From Penumbrarchaeum sp964445525 (lineage in GTDB: Archaea; Thermoplasmatota; Penumbrarchaeia; Penumbrarchaeales; Penumbrarchaeaceae): 64,000 bases of DNA. Each line of letters opens with the position of its first letter. Position 1 is the first letter of the stretch. This document shows, in pieces, positions 1-6,902 of this stretch. The position numbers and the translations under genes are program-made. Under the pieces are notes generated by a model. That model did not search any database. It worked only from the letters and a program-made list of their open reading frames with translations, and had not been told where the DNA came from. Location of the stretch: the NCBI GenBank assembly GCA_964445525.1, contig CAYULA010000003.1, positions 1 to 64,000 on the forward strand. Reading direction: 5' to 3'.

Positions 1-178
1 ATGGATAGTCCATTTTAGAGTTACATTTCTATGCCATTTAGCGAGTTACATGACACCCTATCAGCCCGATTAAGATCGAATGTCATCTCAAACTGATCCG
101 GGGTTCAAATTACCTTCGGAACTACTGGAACGACACGGTCTCATTTGCTCCAATTCCCATTTATCCTATCAAATTGGA

Positions 179-205
179 ATGTCGCTAAGGGTTGTTATAT
201 TAAGT
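179..205 (+). repeat. possible remnant of attC-like arm
   Basis: The stretch GTCGCTAAGGGTTGTT closely matches the left arm of the palindromic element at 1969-2058 (GTCGCTAATGGATGTTGG). No partner arm is visible to its right, where the serine hydrolase gene ends at 224, so at best this is a half-site. The rest of 1-223 shows no gene and no other clear structure. The call rests only on resemblance to the better elements further right. Confidence 0.3.
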
Positions 206-223
206 AAACGCCCAAAACCATTT

Positions 224-1300
224 TCAATTATGGTCTACTTTTGACAATTTTTTAATTATATCTATCATGAACCTGAGACCTTTGGTTTTATAGGATACAT
301 CATTAAAATTTCCAATCAAATAGGTATCCAATCCTGGATGGTAAAACATAAACGCCCCTGTTGCACCGGCACATCCCCAGCAATTATACTTTTCTGGCAT
401 CAAAACTGGAATAGTTTTGAACTGCCAAATACCATAACCATAGTCTATACCAAAATATAATTTATTTGAATCATTCTTCATTGTCTCCAAAGTATCTTTT
501 GAAACAATTTGACCTGCCACTAAAGCCTTCATGAATTTGAGTAAATCCTCATTGGTAGCTACAACTCCGCCACCAGAATAGTCGAGTCCAGAATAATTTT
601 TAAGATCATTCATTATTATTCCATTAATACTGAAATGTGCAATTGGGTATGTGTATTCTTTCATGGGATCAGAATAGTGAAGCATAGATGATTTCTCCAT
701 TCCAAGCGGAACAAAAATAAAATCCTTTAATACCTCATGAAAAGGTATGCCGGTGATATTTTCAATAATCAATCCCAAAAGATGATAATTGGTATCTGTA
801 TATTTTGTCTTTTTTCCAGGTGGACAACAAGGTTTCAGATTGTTTTTACCCCAGATAACAGCTTTTCGCGGACTTATATTGAAATCCTTGTCCTCGAGAA
901 CCCTATCCAGTAGCGGCCAAAAATCATCATATAGACCTGATGTTTGTTTTAACAGATGTTTGATTTTAATACTATTTGAATAATCCTCGCCCTTGTAAAT
1001 ATGAAGCCCATTCAGTAATTCAGGATCCAAATAATTGCCGATGCTATCATCAAAAGATAGCTTTCCTTTTTCATATAACATACTAATTAAGGTTGATGTG
1101 AATAATTTACCAACACTGGCCATATAATTGGATTGCTGAGAATTCGCAGGCATATCGCCTGTTGAACCTTCTGCAATATTCATATGAAAATCCAACTTTT
1201 CCGAATGAATTAGCAAATAAGCATTCTTGACTTTAGAATCTTTCCGAACTTGATTTCTAAACATGTCATCAATGGATTTTTTTATTTCTTCTTTCTCCAT
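224..1300 (-). CDS. beta-lactamase-family serine hydrolase
   Basis: A 358-residue protein of the serine beta-lactamase-like / penicillin-binding-protein-like hydrolase family (class C fold). The nucleophile motif SVGK (SxxK) is at residues 62-65, and a YTD motif at 167-169 sits in the context YTDTNYHLLG, typical of the Y-x-N/Y-x-D second motif. A Gly-rich GCAGATGA segment near the C-terminus is in the place of the third motif. There is no signal peptide, so it is probably cytoplasmic; the substrate cannot be told. A purine-rich AGAGGTGG lies 4-5 bases before the ATG. The gene is AT-rich compared with the chromosome to its right and lies between palindromic spacers, which suggests horizontal acquisition as a cassette. 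Confidence 0.85.
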   Translation of the reverse strand: MEKEEIKKSIDDMFRNQVRKDSKVKNAYLLIHSEKLDFHMNIAEGSTGDMPANSQQSNYMASVGKLFTSTLISMLYEKGKLSFDDSIGNYLDPELLNGLHIYKGEDYSNSIKIKHLLKQTSGLYDDFWPLLDRVLEDKDFNISPRKAVIWGKNNLKPCCPPGKKTKYTDTNYHLLGLIIENITGIPFHEVLKDFIFVPLGMEKSSMLHYSDPMKEYTYPIAHFSINGIIMNDLKNYSGLDYSGGGVVATNEDLLKFMKALVAGQIVSKDTLETMKNDSNKLYFGIDYGYGIWQFKTIPVLMPEKYNCWGCAGATGAFMFYHPGLDTYLIGNFNDVSYKTKGLRFMIDIIKKLSKVDHN

Positions 1301-1332
1301 CTGTCCACCTCTTTTTCCAAAGGGTATTTTAC

Positions 1333-1440
1333 TTGACGGGTGCGGCTATGAGATGTTGTTCCGCATAGAAGTAGGTTTCTGGATTTGGAACAATTCGGGT
1401 CGAAGGGGGTGCAACCCACGACATAGTAACAGGAATTTAC
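1333..1440 (+). repeat. degenerate attC-like palindromic spacer
   Basis: The left arm (ACTTGACGGGTGCGGCTATGAGATGTTG, split here as ACTTGAC, GGG, TGCGGCTATGAG, ATGTTG) parallels the left arm of the element at 2963-3063 (GGATAAC, GGG, CGCCGGTATGCG, ATGTTG). The right arm is poorly kept: only CATAG near 1421 pairs with CTATG. It fills the gap between the serine hydrolase and the small membrane-protein gene. I read it as a decayed member of the same repeat family. Confidence 0.4.
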
Positions 1441-1477
1441 ATGATCCAACCAACGGAAGCGGAGGATGTTCTTGTTG

Positions 1478-1843
1478 TTAGGTAATCAAGTACATACATA
1501 GAATTATTGTTCCAACTCCGGTAATCATATTCATGATCAATATTATGTTTGAAATCGGATTATTAAAATGATCCGATCTTTTTACGATTATCTTATGGAC
1601 TGCAAAAGGGATCAATCCTCCGAATCCAACGATCAATCCGACTATTAATCCTATCATGCTTTGTTTTTGGATCTCGATCAGCCCATAGAACAACAATAAT
1701 AGAATAGGAATATGCAATAGAAGAAATCCTGTGATCTTCCCAGGTAATTTCAATATTTCCCATTCTTTTTCATACGCTGACTCTATCTCATGTAACAATA
1801 ATAAAGATGCGTTTAGAATGTAAAACACGGTAAGTAATTCCAT
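1478..1843 (-). CDS. small four-helix membrane protein (DUF6713/HXXEE-like)
   Basis: A 121-residue, very hydrophobic protein with about four membrane segments (roughly residues 5-18, 38-58, 64-84 and 98-120). The N-terminal stretch LLLHEIESAYEKEWE, with its His-Glu pair and Trp-Glu, resembles small bacterial and archaeal membrane proteins named DUF6713/HXXEE. That resemblance is from memory and tentative, and no function can be given. It is AT-rich, carries no clear operon partner and sits between two palindromic spacers like its neighbours, so it looks like cassette cargo. Confidence 0.65.
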   Translation of the reverse strand: MELLTVFYILNASLLLLHEIESAYEKEWEILKLPGKITGFLLLHIPILLLLFYGLIEIQKQSMIGLIVGLIVGFGGLIPFAVHKIIVKRSDHFNNPISNIILIMNMITGVGTIILCMYLIT

Positions 1844-1968
1844 TTATTTTCTCCTAAATCTTTCATGTGCTTTTTCACAGTTCAGGGGCAAGTATTTGAA
1901 CTTGGTCCGGTTCGAAGAAGGTTTCCAGCTTAGAAAAATTTATCGTGGAAATGGGTGCAAACTCCTAG

Positions 1969-2058
1969 CTTAACGGTGTCGCTAATGGATGTTGGTCCGA
2001 AGGACCAATCTGGGAGAGGAGCGAGCCGAGCTCCGAACCGGTTAGCCACAAGTTAAAG
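1969..2058 (+). repeat. attC-like imperfect palindrome
   Basis: The outer arms pair: left CTTAAC, right GTTAAAG. They are followed inward by an unpaired two-base spacer (GG against AA), then by a second paired block: left TGTCGCTAA, right TTAGCCACA with one mismatch. The left end reads GCTTAAC, which fits the integron core RYYYAAC; the right end GTTAAAG misses GTTRRRY by one base. The loop carries two further hairpins, TTGGTCC-GAA-GGACCAA (1992-2008) and GGAGC/GCTCC (2018-2034). This order of outer box, unpaired spacer, inner box and variable terminal structure is that of attC recombination sites. Confidence 0.55.
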
Positions 2059-2125
2059 GACCCGACCGAAGGGAGAGCGCAGTGTGGCGCGTATAGCAAC
2101 GTAGCGAGTGCCGAGGAAAAAAGTC
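2059..2125 (+). repeat. tail repeat shared with 3064-3160
   Basis: A GC-rich non-coding stretch. Its segment GTATAGCAACGTAGCGAGT is nearly identical to GCATAGCAACGAAGCGAGT downstream of the 2963-3063 element. It therefore belongs to a repeated unit that extends past the palindrome itself. No coding potential or RNA gene is recognised. Confidence 0.45.
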
Positions 2126-2161
2126 TATTGGGAGGTAAAGTTTGAGTTGAAAAGCACAAAG

Positions 2162-2172
2162 TATATTAATAA
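2162..2172 (+). promoter_or_regulatory. TATA box of the RHH/PIN toxin-antitoxin pair
   Basis: The sequence TATATTAATAA lies where an archaeal TATA box would place transcription start near 2190. This is downstream of the first ATG at 2184 and upstream of the ATG at 2202, so it favours 2202 as the antitoxin start. Confidence 0.4.
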
Positions 2173-2201
2173 ATGTAGTCATTATGTATTACAGTGATAC
2201 A

Positions 2202-2468
2202 ATGCCGACCGATGTAACAAGTATTAGATTACCAAGAAAAGATGCTATTCTGATAGACCATCTTATTGACGTTGGTGAATTTAAAAGTAAAAGCGAATTC
2301 ATTAGATACGCAATAAAGAAGACCATCAATGAAATCCTTCTACAAGAGATTCAGGAAAAGATGGCTTCTGATGAAGAAATCTCGGCCGAATCAATAGATG
2401 AACTTCACAAAGAGATTAAAGAAATCAGAAAGTATCTGTGGGATCAATATGGAAAGAATCTTTCTTGA
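2202..2468 (+). CDS. ribbon-helix-helix antitoxin (VapB-like)
   Basis: An 88-residue protein if started at 2202; an ATG at 2184 would add six residues. The N-terminal part TSIRLPRKDAILIDHLI followed by KSKSEFIRYAI is a typical ribbon-helix-helix (CopG/Arc/MetJ) DNA-binding domain: a beta strand, then two helices with the SxSEFIR turn. The C-terminal part is charged and helical and presumably wraps the toxin. It overlaps the PIN-domain gene by 20 bases, the usual arrangement for translational coupling of antitoxin and toxin. Known families of this kind repress their own promoter; the TATA box just upstream would be the target (inference). Confidence 0.85.
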   Translation: MPTDVTSIRLPRKDAILIDHLIDVGEFKSKSEFIRYAIKKTINEILLQEIQEKMASDEEISAESIDELHKEIKEIRKYLWDQYGKNLS

Positions 2469-2901
2469 TACGAACGTATACATCATTGGATTCAAATATG
2501 AAGATACAAATTCTGCTCGATTACTTAATAATATTGAGAATAAGAATCTTAATGTAACTCAATCGGATTATCTATTTGATGAAGTTTTAGAATATCACAG
2601 ACGCAAATATGGAAAGGATATGGTCGGTAAAGTAAGAAAATTCTTGTTGACAATTCCAAACAATGAATATATAGACAAATATGTCTGGTCGCTATTCATT
2701 AAAGATTATGAAACGTTGGTTGGAGATAAAGATGACCTTCCTCATATTTGCTGCTATTTCGCAAATAATTGTGATTTCTTTGTTACCACAAATCGAAGAT
2801 TAACTCAGCAAAAAATTGGCAAGAAAGTAAATTTTCTAAATCCAATGGAGTTCGTTGAGGTTATAGGTGTAGAATCTATCGAAACTCCTGATGGCATCTA
2901 A
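2449..2901 (+). CDS. PIN-domain toxin (VapC-like RNase)
   Basis: A 150-residue PIN-domain protein. The ATG at 2449 gives MERIFLDTNVYI, with the first catalytic Asp at residue 7. An acidic residue follows in DEVLEY, then DKDDLPHI and the terminal TTNRRL, which together form the usual acidic metal-binding centre of PIN nucleases. A longer reading from 2398 would run deep into the antitoxin and is unlikely. Family members cleave RNA and are held inactive by the cognate antitoxin, here the overlapping RHH gene. It is AT-rich like the other island genes and is followed at once by a palindromic spacer. Confidence 0.85.
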   Translation: MERIFLDTNVYIIGFKYEDTNSARLLNNIENKNLNVTQSDYLFDEVLEYHRRKYGKDMVGKVRKFLLTIPNNEYIDKYVWSLFIKDYETLVGDKDDLPHICCYFANNCDFFVTTNRRLTQQKIGKKVNFLNPMEFVEVIGVESIETPDGI

Positions 2902-2962
2902 TTAACACAAGTGATACTCAAACTTTTGGGGGGTGGAGCTGAAATGGACTCCGGGGCATTTT

Positions 2963-3063
2963 GGATAACGGGCGCCGGTATGCGATGTTGCGAGCGGTCA
3001 AAGGTCACGAGCAATTTGGGAGAGCGAGCGCAGCGAAGCGAACCGCATAGTGGCGTGTTATCC
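2963..3063 (+). repeat. attC-like imperfect palindrome
   Basis: The ends are perfect inverted copies: GGATAAC at 2963-2969 and GTTATCC at 3057-3063. Inside them lies an unpaired spacer (GGG against one base), then an inner paired block: CGCCGGTATGCG on the left and CGCATAGTGGCG on the right, with a central mismatch. The roughly 55-base loop contains GAGCGAGCGCAGCGAAGCGAA. Length, two paired boxes, unpaired spacer and variable loop fit the plan of an integron attC site. The left flank ATTTTGGATAAC is identical to that of the element at 3803-3877. Confidence 0.6.
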
Positions 3064-3160
3064 AACCCGAGCCGACTAACCATACCTTTTCTAACCGAAA
3101 GGCGAGAGTGTAACGAGGTGCGGAGTTGCGCATAGCAACGAAGCGAGTTGAATGGATCAG
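3064..3160 (+). repeat. tail repeat shared with 2059-2125
   Basis: A GC-rich non-coding tail containing GCATAGCAACGAAGCGAGT, which is also found (two differences) after the 1969-2058 element. It also has a small hairpin, GTTGC-GCATA-GCAAC. It fills the gap before the DUF2683 antitoxin gene. No gene is seen in the whole 2902-3236 spacer apart from these repeats. Confidence 0.45.
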
Positions 3161-3236
3161 GCCTTTATGAGTGAGTGTGGAATAGAAAGATATATATCGT
3201 ATTAATGTCATGTTAATATCAGACTAAGGTGTTAAT

Positions 3237-3476
3237 ATGGTTCAAGCTTTAATTAATATAGATGGTCATACTAATAGAATATTAAATATTATCAAAGCAA
3301 AATATGGATTAAAAGATAAAAGTGAAGCTATTGATATGATGGCAACGGAGTATGAAGAGTCAATACTTGAACCAGAACTTAGACCTGAGTATATTGATAA
3401 AGCAAAGAAAATAATGAAAGAAAAATCGATAAGAGTAGGTTCTGTTAAGGATTTAAGAAAAGAGCTTGGGTTATAA
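3237..3476 (+). CDS. DUF2683-type antitoxin
   Basis: A 79-residue protein. The N-terminus VQALINIDGHTNRILNIIK followed by AKYGLKDKSEAID is the ribbon-helix-helix-like core that I recognise from the archaeal DUF2683 family. The second half (LEPELRPEYIDKAKKIM, then a short SVKDLRKELGL tail) is also characteristic. It precedes a RelE/ParE-like gene by one base, so it is the likely antitoxin. An ATATATAT box near 3190 and a TTAATA-rich leader lie upstream. The gene is strongly AT-rich. Confidence 0.85.
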   Translation: MVQALINIDGHTNRILNIIKAKYGLKDKSEAIDMMATEYEESILEPELRPEYIDKAKKIMKEKSIRVGSVKDLRKELGL

Positions 3477-3477
3477 T

Positions 3478-3750
3478 ATGGCATACATATTGGATATTAA
3501 GCCAAGCTTGAAAAAGAAATTCATAAAATTAACAAAAAGAAATCCTAAACAAATGGAAATTATTTTAAAGAAAACTGAAGAAGTTTTATTGAATCCACAT
3601 AGATATAAAAATCTAAGATCTCCTTTGGAAGAATGGAAGAGAGTCCATATCGATAAACATTTTGTCCTTTGCTTTACAATCGATGAAAAAGAAAAAATAG
3701 TTACTTTAGTTGATTATGACCATCACGATAAGATCTATCTTCATAAGTAA
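3478..3750 (+). CDS. RelE/ParE-family toxin
   Basis: A 90-residue protein starting at the ATG one base after the antitoxin stop (TAA-T-ATG); an upstream TTG at 3466 is less likely. The pattern is a first helix pair KPSLKKKFIKLTKRNPKQMEIILKKTEEVLLNPHRYKNL, then strands with WKRVHIDKHFVLCFTI and a terminal VDYDHHDKIYLHK. This matches the RelE/ParE superfamily of ribosome-dependent mRNA interferases or gyrase poisons. The terminal YDHHDKIY block is typical of archaeal RelE members. Whether it is an RNase cannot be decided by eye. Confidence 0.85.
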   Translation: MAYILDIKPSLKKKFIKLTKRNPKQMEIILKKTEEVLLNPHRYKNLRSPLEEWKRVHIDKHFVLCFTIDEKEKIVTLVDYDHHDKIYLHK

Positions 3751-3802
3751 ATCTTTCTCACTCGTGGGAGTGGTATTTTTTTAATTCTAAAGGCCTCCCA
3801 TT

Positions 3803-3877
3803 CAATTTTGGATAACTCCTATTAAGCGAAGAATACTTTCGCAGTATCCGAGCTTAATGGAGTTATGCCGAAATTCA
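3803..3877 (+). repeat. attC-like palindrome, best conserved
   Basis: Core boxes GGATAAC (3810-3816) and GTTATGC (3862-3868) enclose the inner boxes ATTAAGC (3821-3827) and GCTTAAT. TCC and GGA pair between them. There is one extra T on the left arm and one extra C on the right arm, like extrahelical bases. The pairing extends outward through AATTTTGG and CCGAAATT. The loop holds a small hairpin, AATACT/AGTAT. It stands between the toxin gene and the recombinase gene, where the recombinase-proximal site of a cassette array would be. An intrinsic-terminator role for the toxin operon is an alternative reading. Confidence 0.6.
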
Positions 3878-3882
3878 GAGGT

Positions 3883-3899
3883 CCTCTCCGAAGGAGAGG
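3883..3899. terminator. short GC hairpin
   Basis: CCTCTCC-GAA-GGAGAGG forms a perfect 7-bp stem with a 3-base loop just after the attC-like element and before the recombinase promoter. It has no clear T tract directly after it (a TTTTT comes about 25 bases later), so the terminator call is weak. Confidence 0.3.
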
Positions 3900-4029
3900 G
3901 GGAGGTCCTCCCGATTGATTTTTGAGTTGTTATCACCTGTCGGTATCTTCATCGATCTCTGATTATGGATTATTTATACCACCCCTTCCTCTGTTTTAGA
4001 TCCTGCCCACGGATGCAGATGGTGATTAT

Positions 4030-4848
4030 ATGTATGTTTTGAACGGACGTGAAATTGAAGCGAGTGATGAGGAGATACTGGGTCGAATGGACGACGAGAT
4101 GGTGCTCCGCGGCTTCTCCAAGGCTACGAGAGAGGCCTACTCCGGGAATGTAAGGAGGTTTCTGAGGTCCGGTATTTCTCCGAAGGACTATCTGATCAGT
4201 AATTCCCCAAAGTGGTCGAGGTCAACCGTCAGGTCCGTTTACTTCTCAATATAATTCTTTTACAAGAGGGTGTTGAAGAGGGAATTCGAGGAGGACCTTC
4301 CCCTCGTCAAGAGAAAGGGAAAATTGCCCGTGGTTTTGAATAGGGAAGAGGTCCGAAAGATGATCGATGGAACAATGAATCTGAAACACAGGACCCTGAT
4401 CATGGCACTTTATTACGGCGGTCTCAGATTGAACGAGGCTAGGACTCTGAAGTGGAAGGACATTGATTTTGAACGGAAGCTGATCCATCTGAAGATAACA
4501 AAGGGAGGTAATGAGAGGGTCGTTTTTTTACACCGGGAGCTTGAAACTGCCATTCTTCAGCTTGAAGATACGCCCTCTGGAGATCTGATTTTCGTCTCGG
4601 GAAGAAGCGGGGGAAGATATTCTTCCAGGTCAATTCAGCTTATCGTGAAGGATGCATCACAGAGGGCGAAAATATCGAAAGATGTAACTCCTCATACACT
4701 TCGACATAGCTTTGCAACCCATCTACTCGAGGGAGGGATCAACATATTGACAATACAGAAATTGCTCGGACACAGGAATCTGAAGACAACAACGATCTAT
4801 ACTCATATCACCTCTCCTGACCATGAATTGCTTTCCAGGGTTCTTTGA
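4030..4848 (+). pseudogene. XerA/XerC-type tyrosine recombinase, nonsense-disrupted
   Basis: The frame runs from the ATG at 4030 to 4848 but is cut by an in-frame TAA at 4252-4254; the reading continues at once with FFYKRVLKREF in the same frame. The first 74 codons form the SAM-like core-binding domain. The rest is the catalytic domain with Arg (GLRLNEA, codon 133), Lys (ITKGG, 158), HTLRH (His 222, Arg 225), GHRN (His 248) and nucleophile Tyr (IYTH, 257), so every catalytic residue survives. There is no IntI-specific extra helix between the Lys and HxxR motifs, so it is Xer/XerA-like rather than a classical integron integrase. A single A-to-T change would create the stop. A TATA-like TTTATA lies near 3972. 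Confidence 0.85.
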
Positions 4849-4901
4849 TTATTGATGTGTATTTTTTGGTGTTTTTCTCGGATCGTGCTTCCATCATTTG
4901 C

Positions 4902-5310
4902 TCATTTCCTCTCTTCCAGTTTGTAAAGCATATCAACGGCCCCAATATCCGTATTGGAAAAAGCAAACCACTTCTTGCCGAGATCCTTAAAGGAAGCTCC
5001 TCCCGCGCCCGCTTTCTATGGTCACAATTTGTGACCTTAAAGATCTGTCCATTTATATGGTCGCATTCTGAGATCTTAAAAGATTAAATTCCTCCTGAGA
5101 TAATTGAAACCTGAAGTTCTCTGGGAATCTCTCGATGTTACGCTTCACCTGTTCATTCAATCTTTTAATTTCAACACCATAGCATACAGCCAGATCAGAA
5201 TCCAGCATGACCTGAACCCCGCGAAGAGTGAATATCCGGCTTTGAATGTCCTCGATTATCATCACTTCATTATCGCTCATTCCAGCTTCACCTTCTCTCA
5301 AGGTTTTCAA
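4902..5310 (-). pseudogene. decayed ORF6N-domain protein
   Basis: The N-terminal 85 residues (VMIIEDIQSRIFTLRG, then MLDSDLAVCYGVEIKRLNEQVKRN and FPENFRFQLSQEE) are a clear ORF6N domain, a phage- and plasmid-type DNA-binding module. After LRSQNATI the frame meets a stop. Reading on gives a second LRSQIVTIE copy, and then, in another frame, KDLGKKWFAFSNTDIGAVDMLYKLEE up to about 4902. That last piece looks like the C-terminal end I recall for full-length members. The middle of the protein is missing. So this is a remnant with an internal deletion, a stop and a frame change. Confidence 0.7.
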
Positions 5311-5380
5311 GAATTTTTCAATTCAATCTCACTTCTTTTTTCAACTGTTTCTCGAATTCAGCCTTCAGTTTCACCATCGA

Positions 5381-6804
5381 TCATATACACAGGAATTCCT
5401 TCATGGGGACCTTGATGGCATTCCTTCTGCGCTCCATTTTGCCGGAATTGGAAACGATGATACCAAGGTCGGCCTTGGAGGCCTTCATCGATTCGAACAC
5501 CTGTCGGTACCCTTCATCCTTTCTACCCATGCCCACCTCTATCACTATTCGTCTTCCTCCCATTTCAAGGACAAGGTCGGCCTGACCCTTCCCGGATACG
5601 TGGAAAAGATCTGCTCCGGGGATTGTATCCAAACGATGTTTCAGTACTGATGCAACGGCGCATTCTGCCAGCGGACCCAGAAATCTAAGGGGATCGAACC
5701 CCGCAGTATCGATTATTGCAGATGCAAGACCCGGGGATGAGAAGTATTTCCTTGTTTCATTCCTTCCCGAGGACCTGATCGAACCAAGGCTTGGAACCTC
5801 GAAGATGAGTTGGCTTTTTACCAGTGTCTGCACAACTCGCCTGATGGAAGTTAGGCCCACGGAGTCCAGGCCACTCGATATCGAATTGTAGCTGATGTCA
5901 GGGGAGGGAGCGATCAGACTCAGTATCCTGGGGACTGCCCTCAACGTGTGGGGTTCATGCTCTCCGATCTTGGGAAGGTCCTTTTCCACGATCTTCTCAA
6001 CAATATCGTACATCCTCCTCCTTCCGATCTTATCTTCCGTCGGTATCCAGGGCATTCCCCCCTCAAGCAGGTACCATTCCAACTTACCCGGATCGTATCC
6101 CCCTGTTTCTCGGATCTTCTTCACCAGTGGTCTGGAAGCATCCGGATACTTGTTGATGATCTCTTCGGGATTCTTCGTTTCAAATAGGCATGAGAAATAG
6201 GTATCAATTGTATCCTGATCGACCGATGTCCTTTGAGGCAGGATCAACTGCTCGAGAAATGAAAGTGGATGAATTCTATGAATTGTGGCTCTCCTTGCAA
6301 GGTCAGCGGACATACCCATCTGGACAGCCGATGAACCGGATACCAGAAAGATCGCATTCGGAATGGAATCCGATAGGACCTTCAACTGAAGGCTCCAATC
6401 CGGACTGTACTGGACCTCGTCTATGAATAAAAGGAACTTGCCGTCTGCCTTTGACATCAATCCTCTTATCACGGATCTTTCGTATTCGTTGACAAGGTCC
6501 GTTATTGAGTTCCCGGAGAGCAGAGCCTGGTCCATGGGCAGGTAGAGGATCTTTTCCTCCTGCCATCCTCCATTCAGCATCTCCTGCATCAACTGGAACA
6601 TTATCGTGGTCTTTCCACTCCCCTGAGTCCATTGATCATTATGATACGGGGTTGGCCGATCCCATGTTCCAGGGCCTTGTTAAGTGTATTTCTTATTGAG
6701 GTAAAAGCAAGCCGTTTGGGCAAATGCCCCTTTCCGTCGATCGTATACTCTTTCATGAGAACAGGTGCCTGTGAAACGAACCTGTTGATGATCTCGTCAT
6801 GCAT
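5381..6804 (-). pseudogene. AAA ATPase with DUF4143, frameshifted in Walker A
   Basis: Two reading frames together give a typical 470-residue ATPase of the AAA_14/DUF4143 family. The first (6804 to 6601) ends in IIMINGLRGV and the second resumes with MFQLMQEMLNGG. Restoring one base near 6613-6616 yields GLRGVGKTT, a perfect Walker A. Walker B is FLLFIDEVQYSP and sensor 1 is FLVSGSSAVQM. The C-terminal half has the DUF4143 arrangement with a PD-(D/E)xK-like end (ADLVLEMGGRRIVIEVGMGRKDEG). Cellular role is unknown for most members. The 1-base loss either inactivates the gene or is an assembly error. Promoter-like TTTTATATAC (minus strand) lies near 6860. Confidence 0.8.
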
Positions 6805-6902
6805 TGGTTTATAACGATATTACAAGCATATATGCCTATTGTGTATGGATGTATAGGCCGTATATAAAAGACTTATTTATCCATGAATAAGATATGCCCG
6901 AT

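Noticed and set aside
97..117. GGGGTTCAAATTACC resembling a tRNA T-arm
   Set aside because: No acceptor stem, anticodon arm or D-arm can be folded around it.
4252..4254. Read-through or recoding of TAA in the recombinase
   Set aside because: Pyrrolysine uses TAG, and no TAA recoding is known in archaea; a point mutation is simpler.
4030..4848. Classical integron integrase (IntI)
   Set aside because: The extra helix between the Lys strand and the HxxR motif that defines IntI is absent; the protein is Xer/XerA-like, which weakens the integron reading though it does not exclude it.
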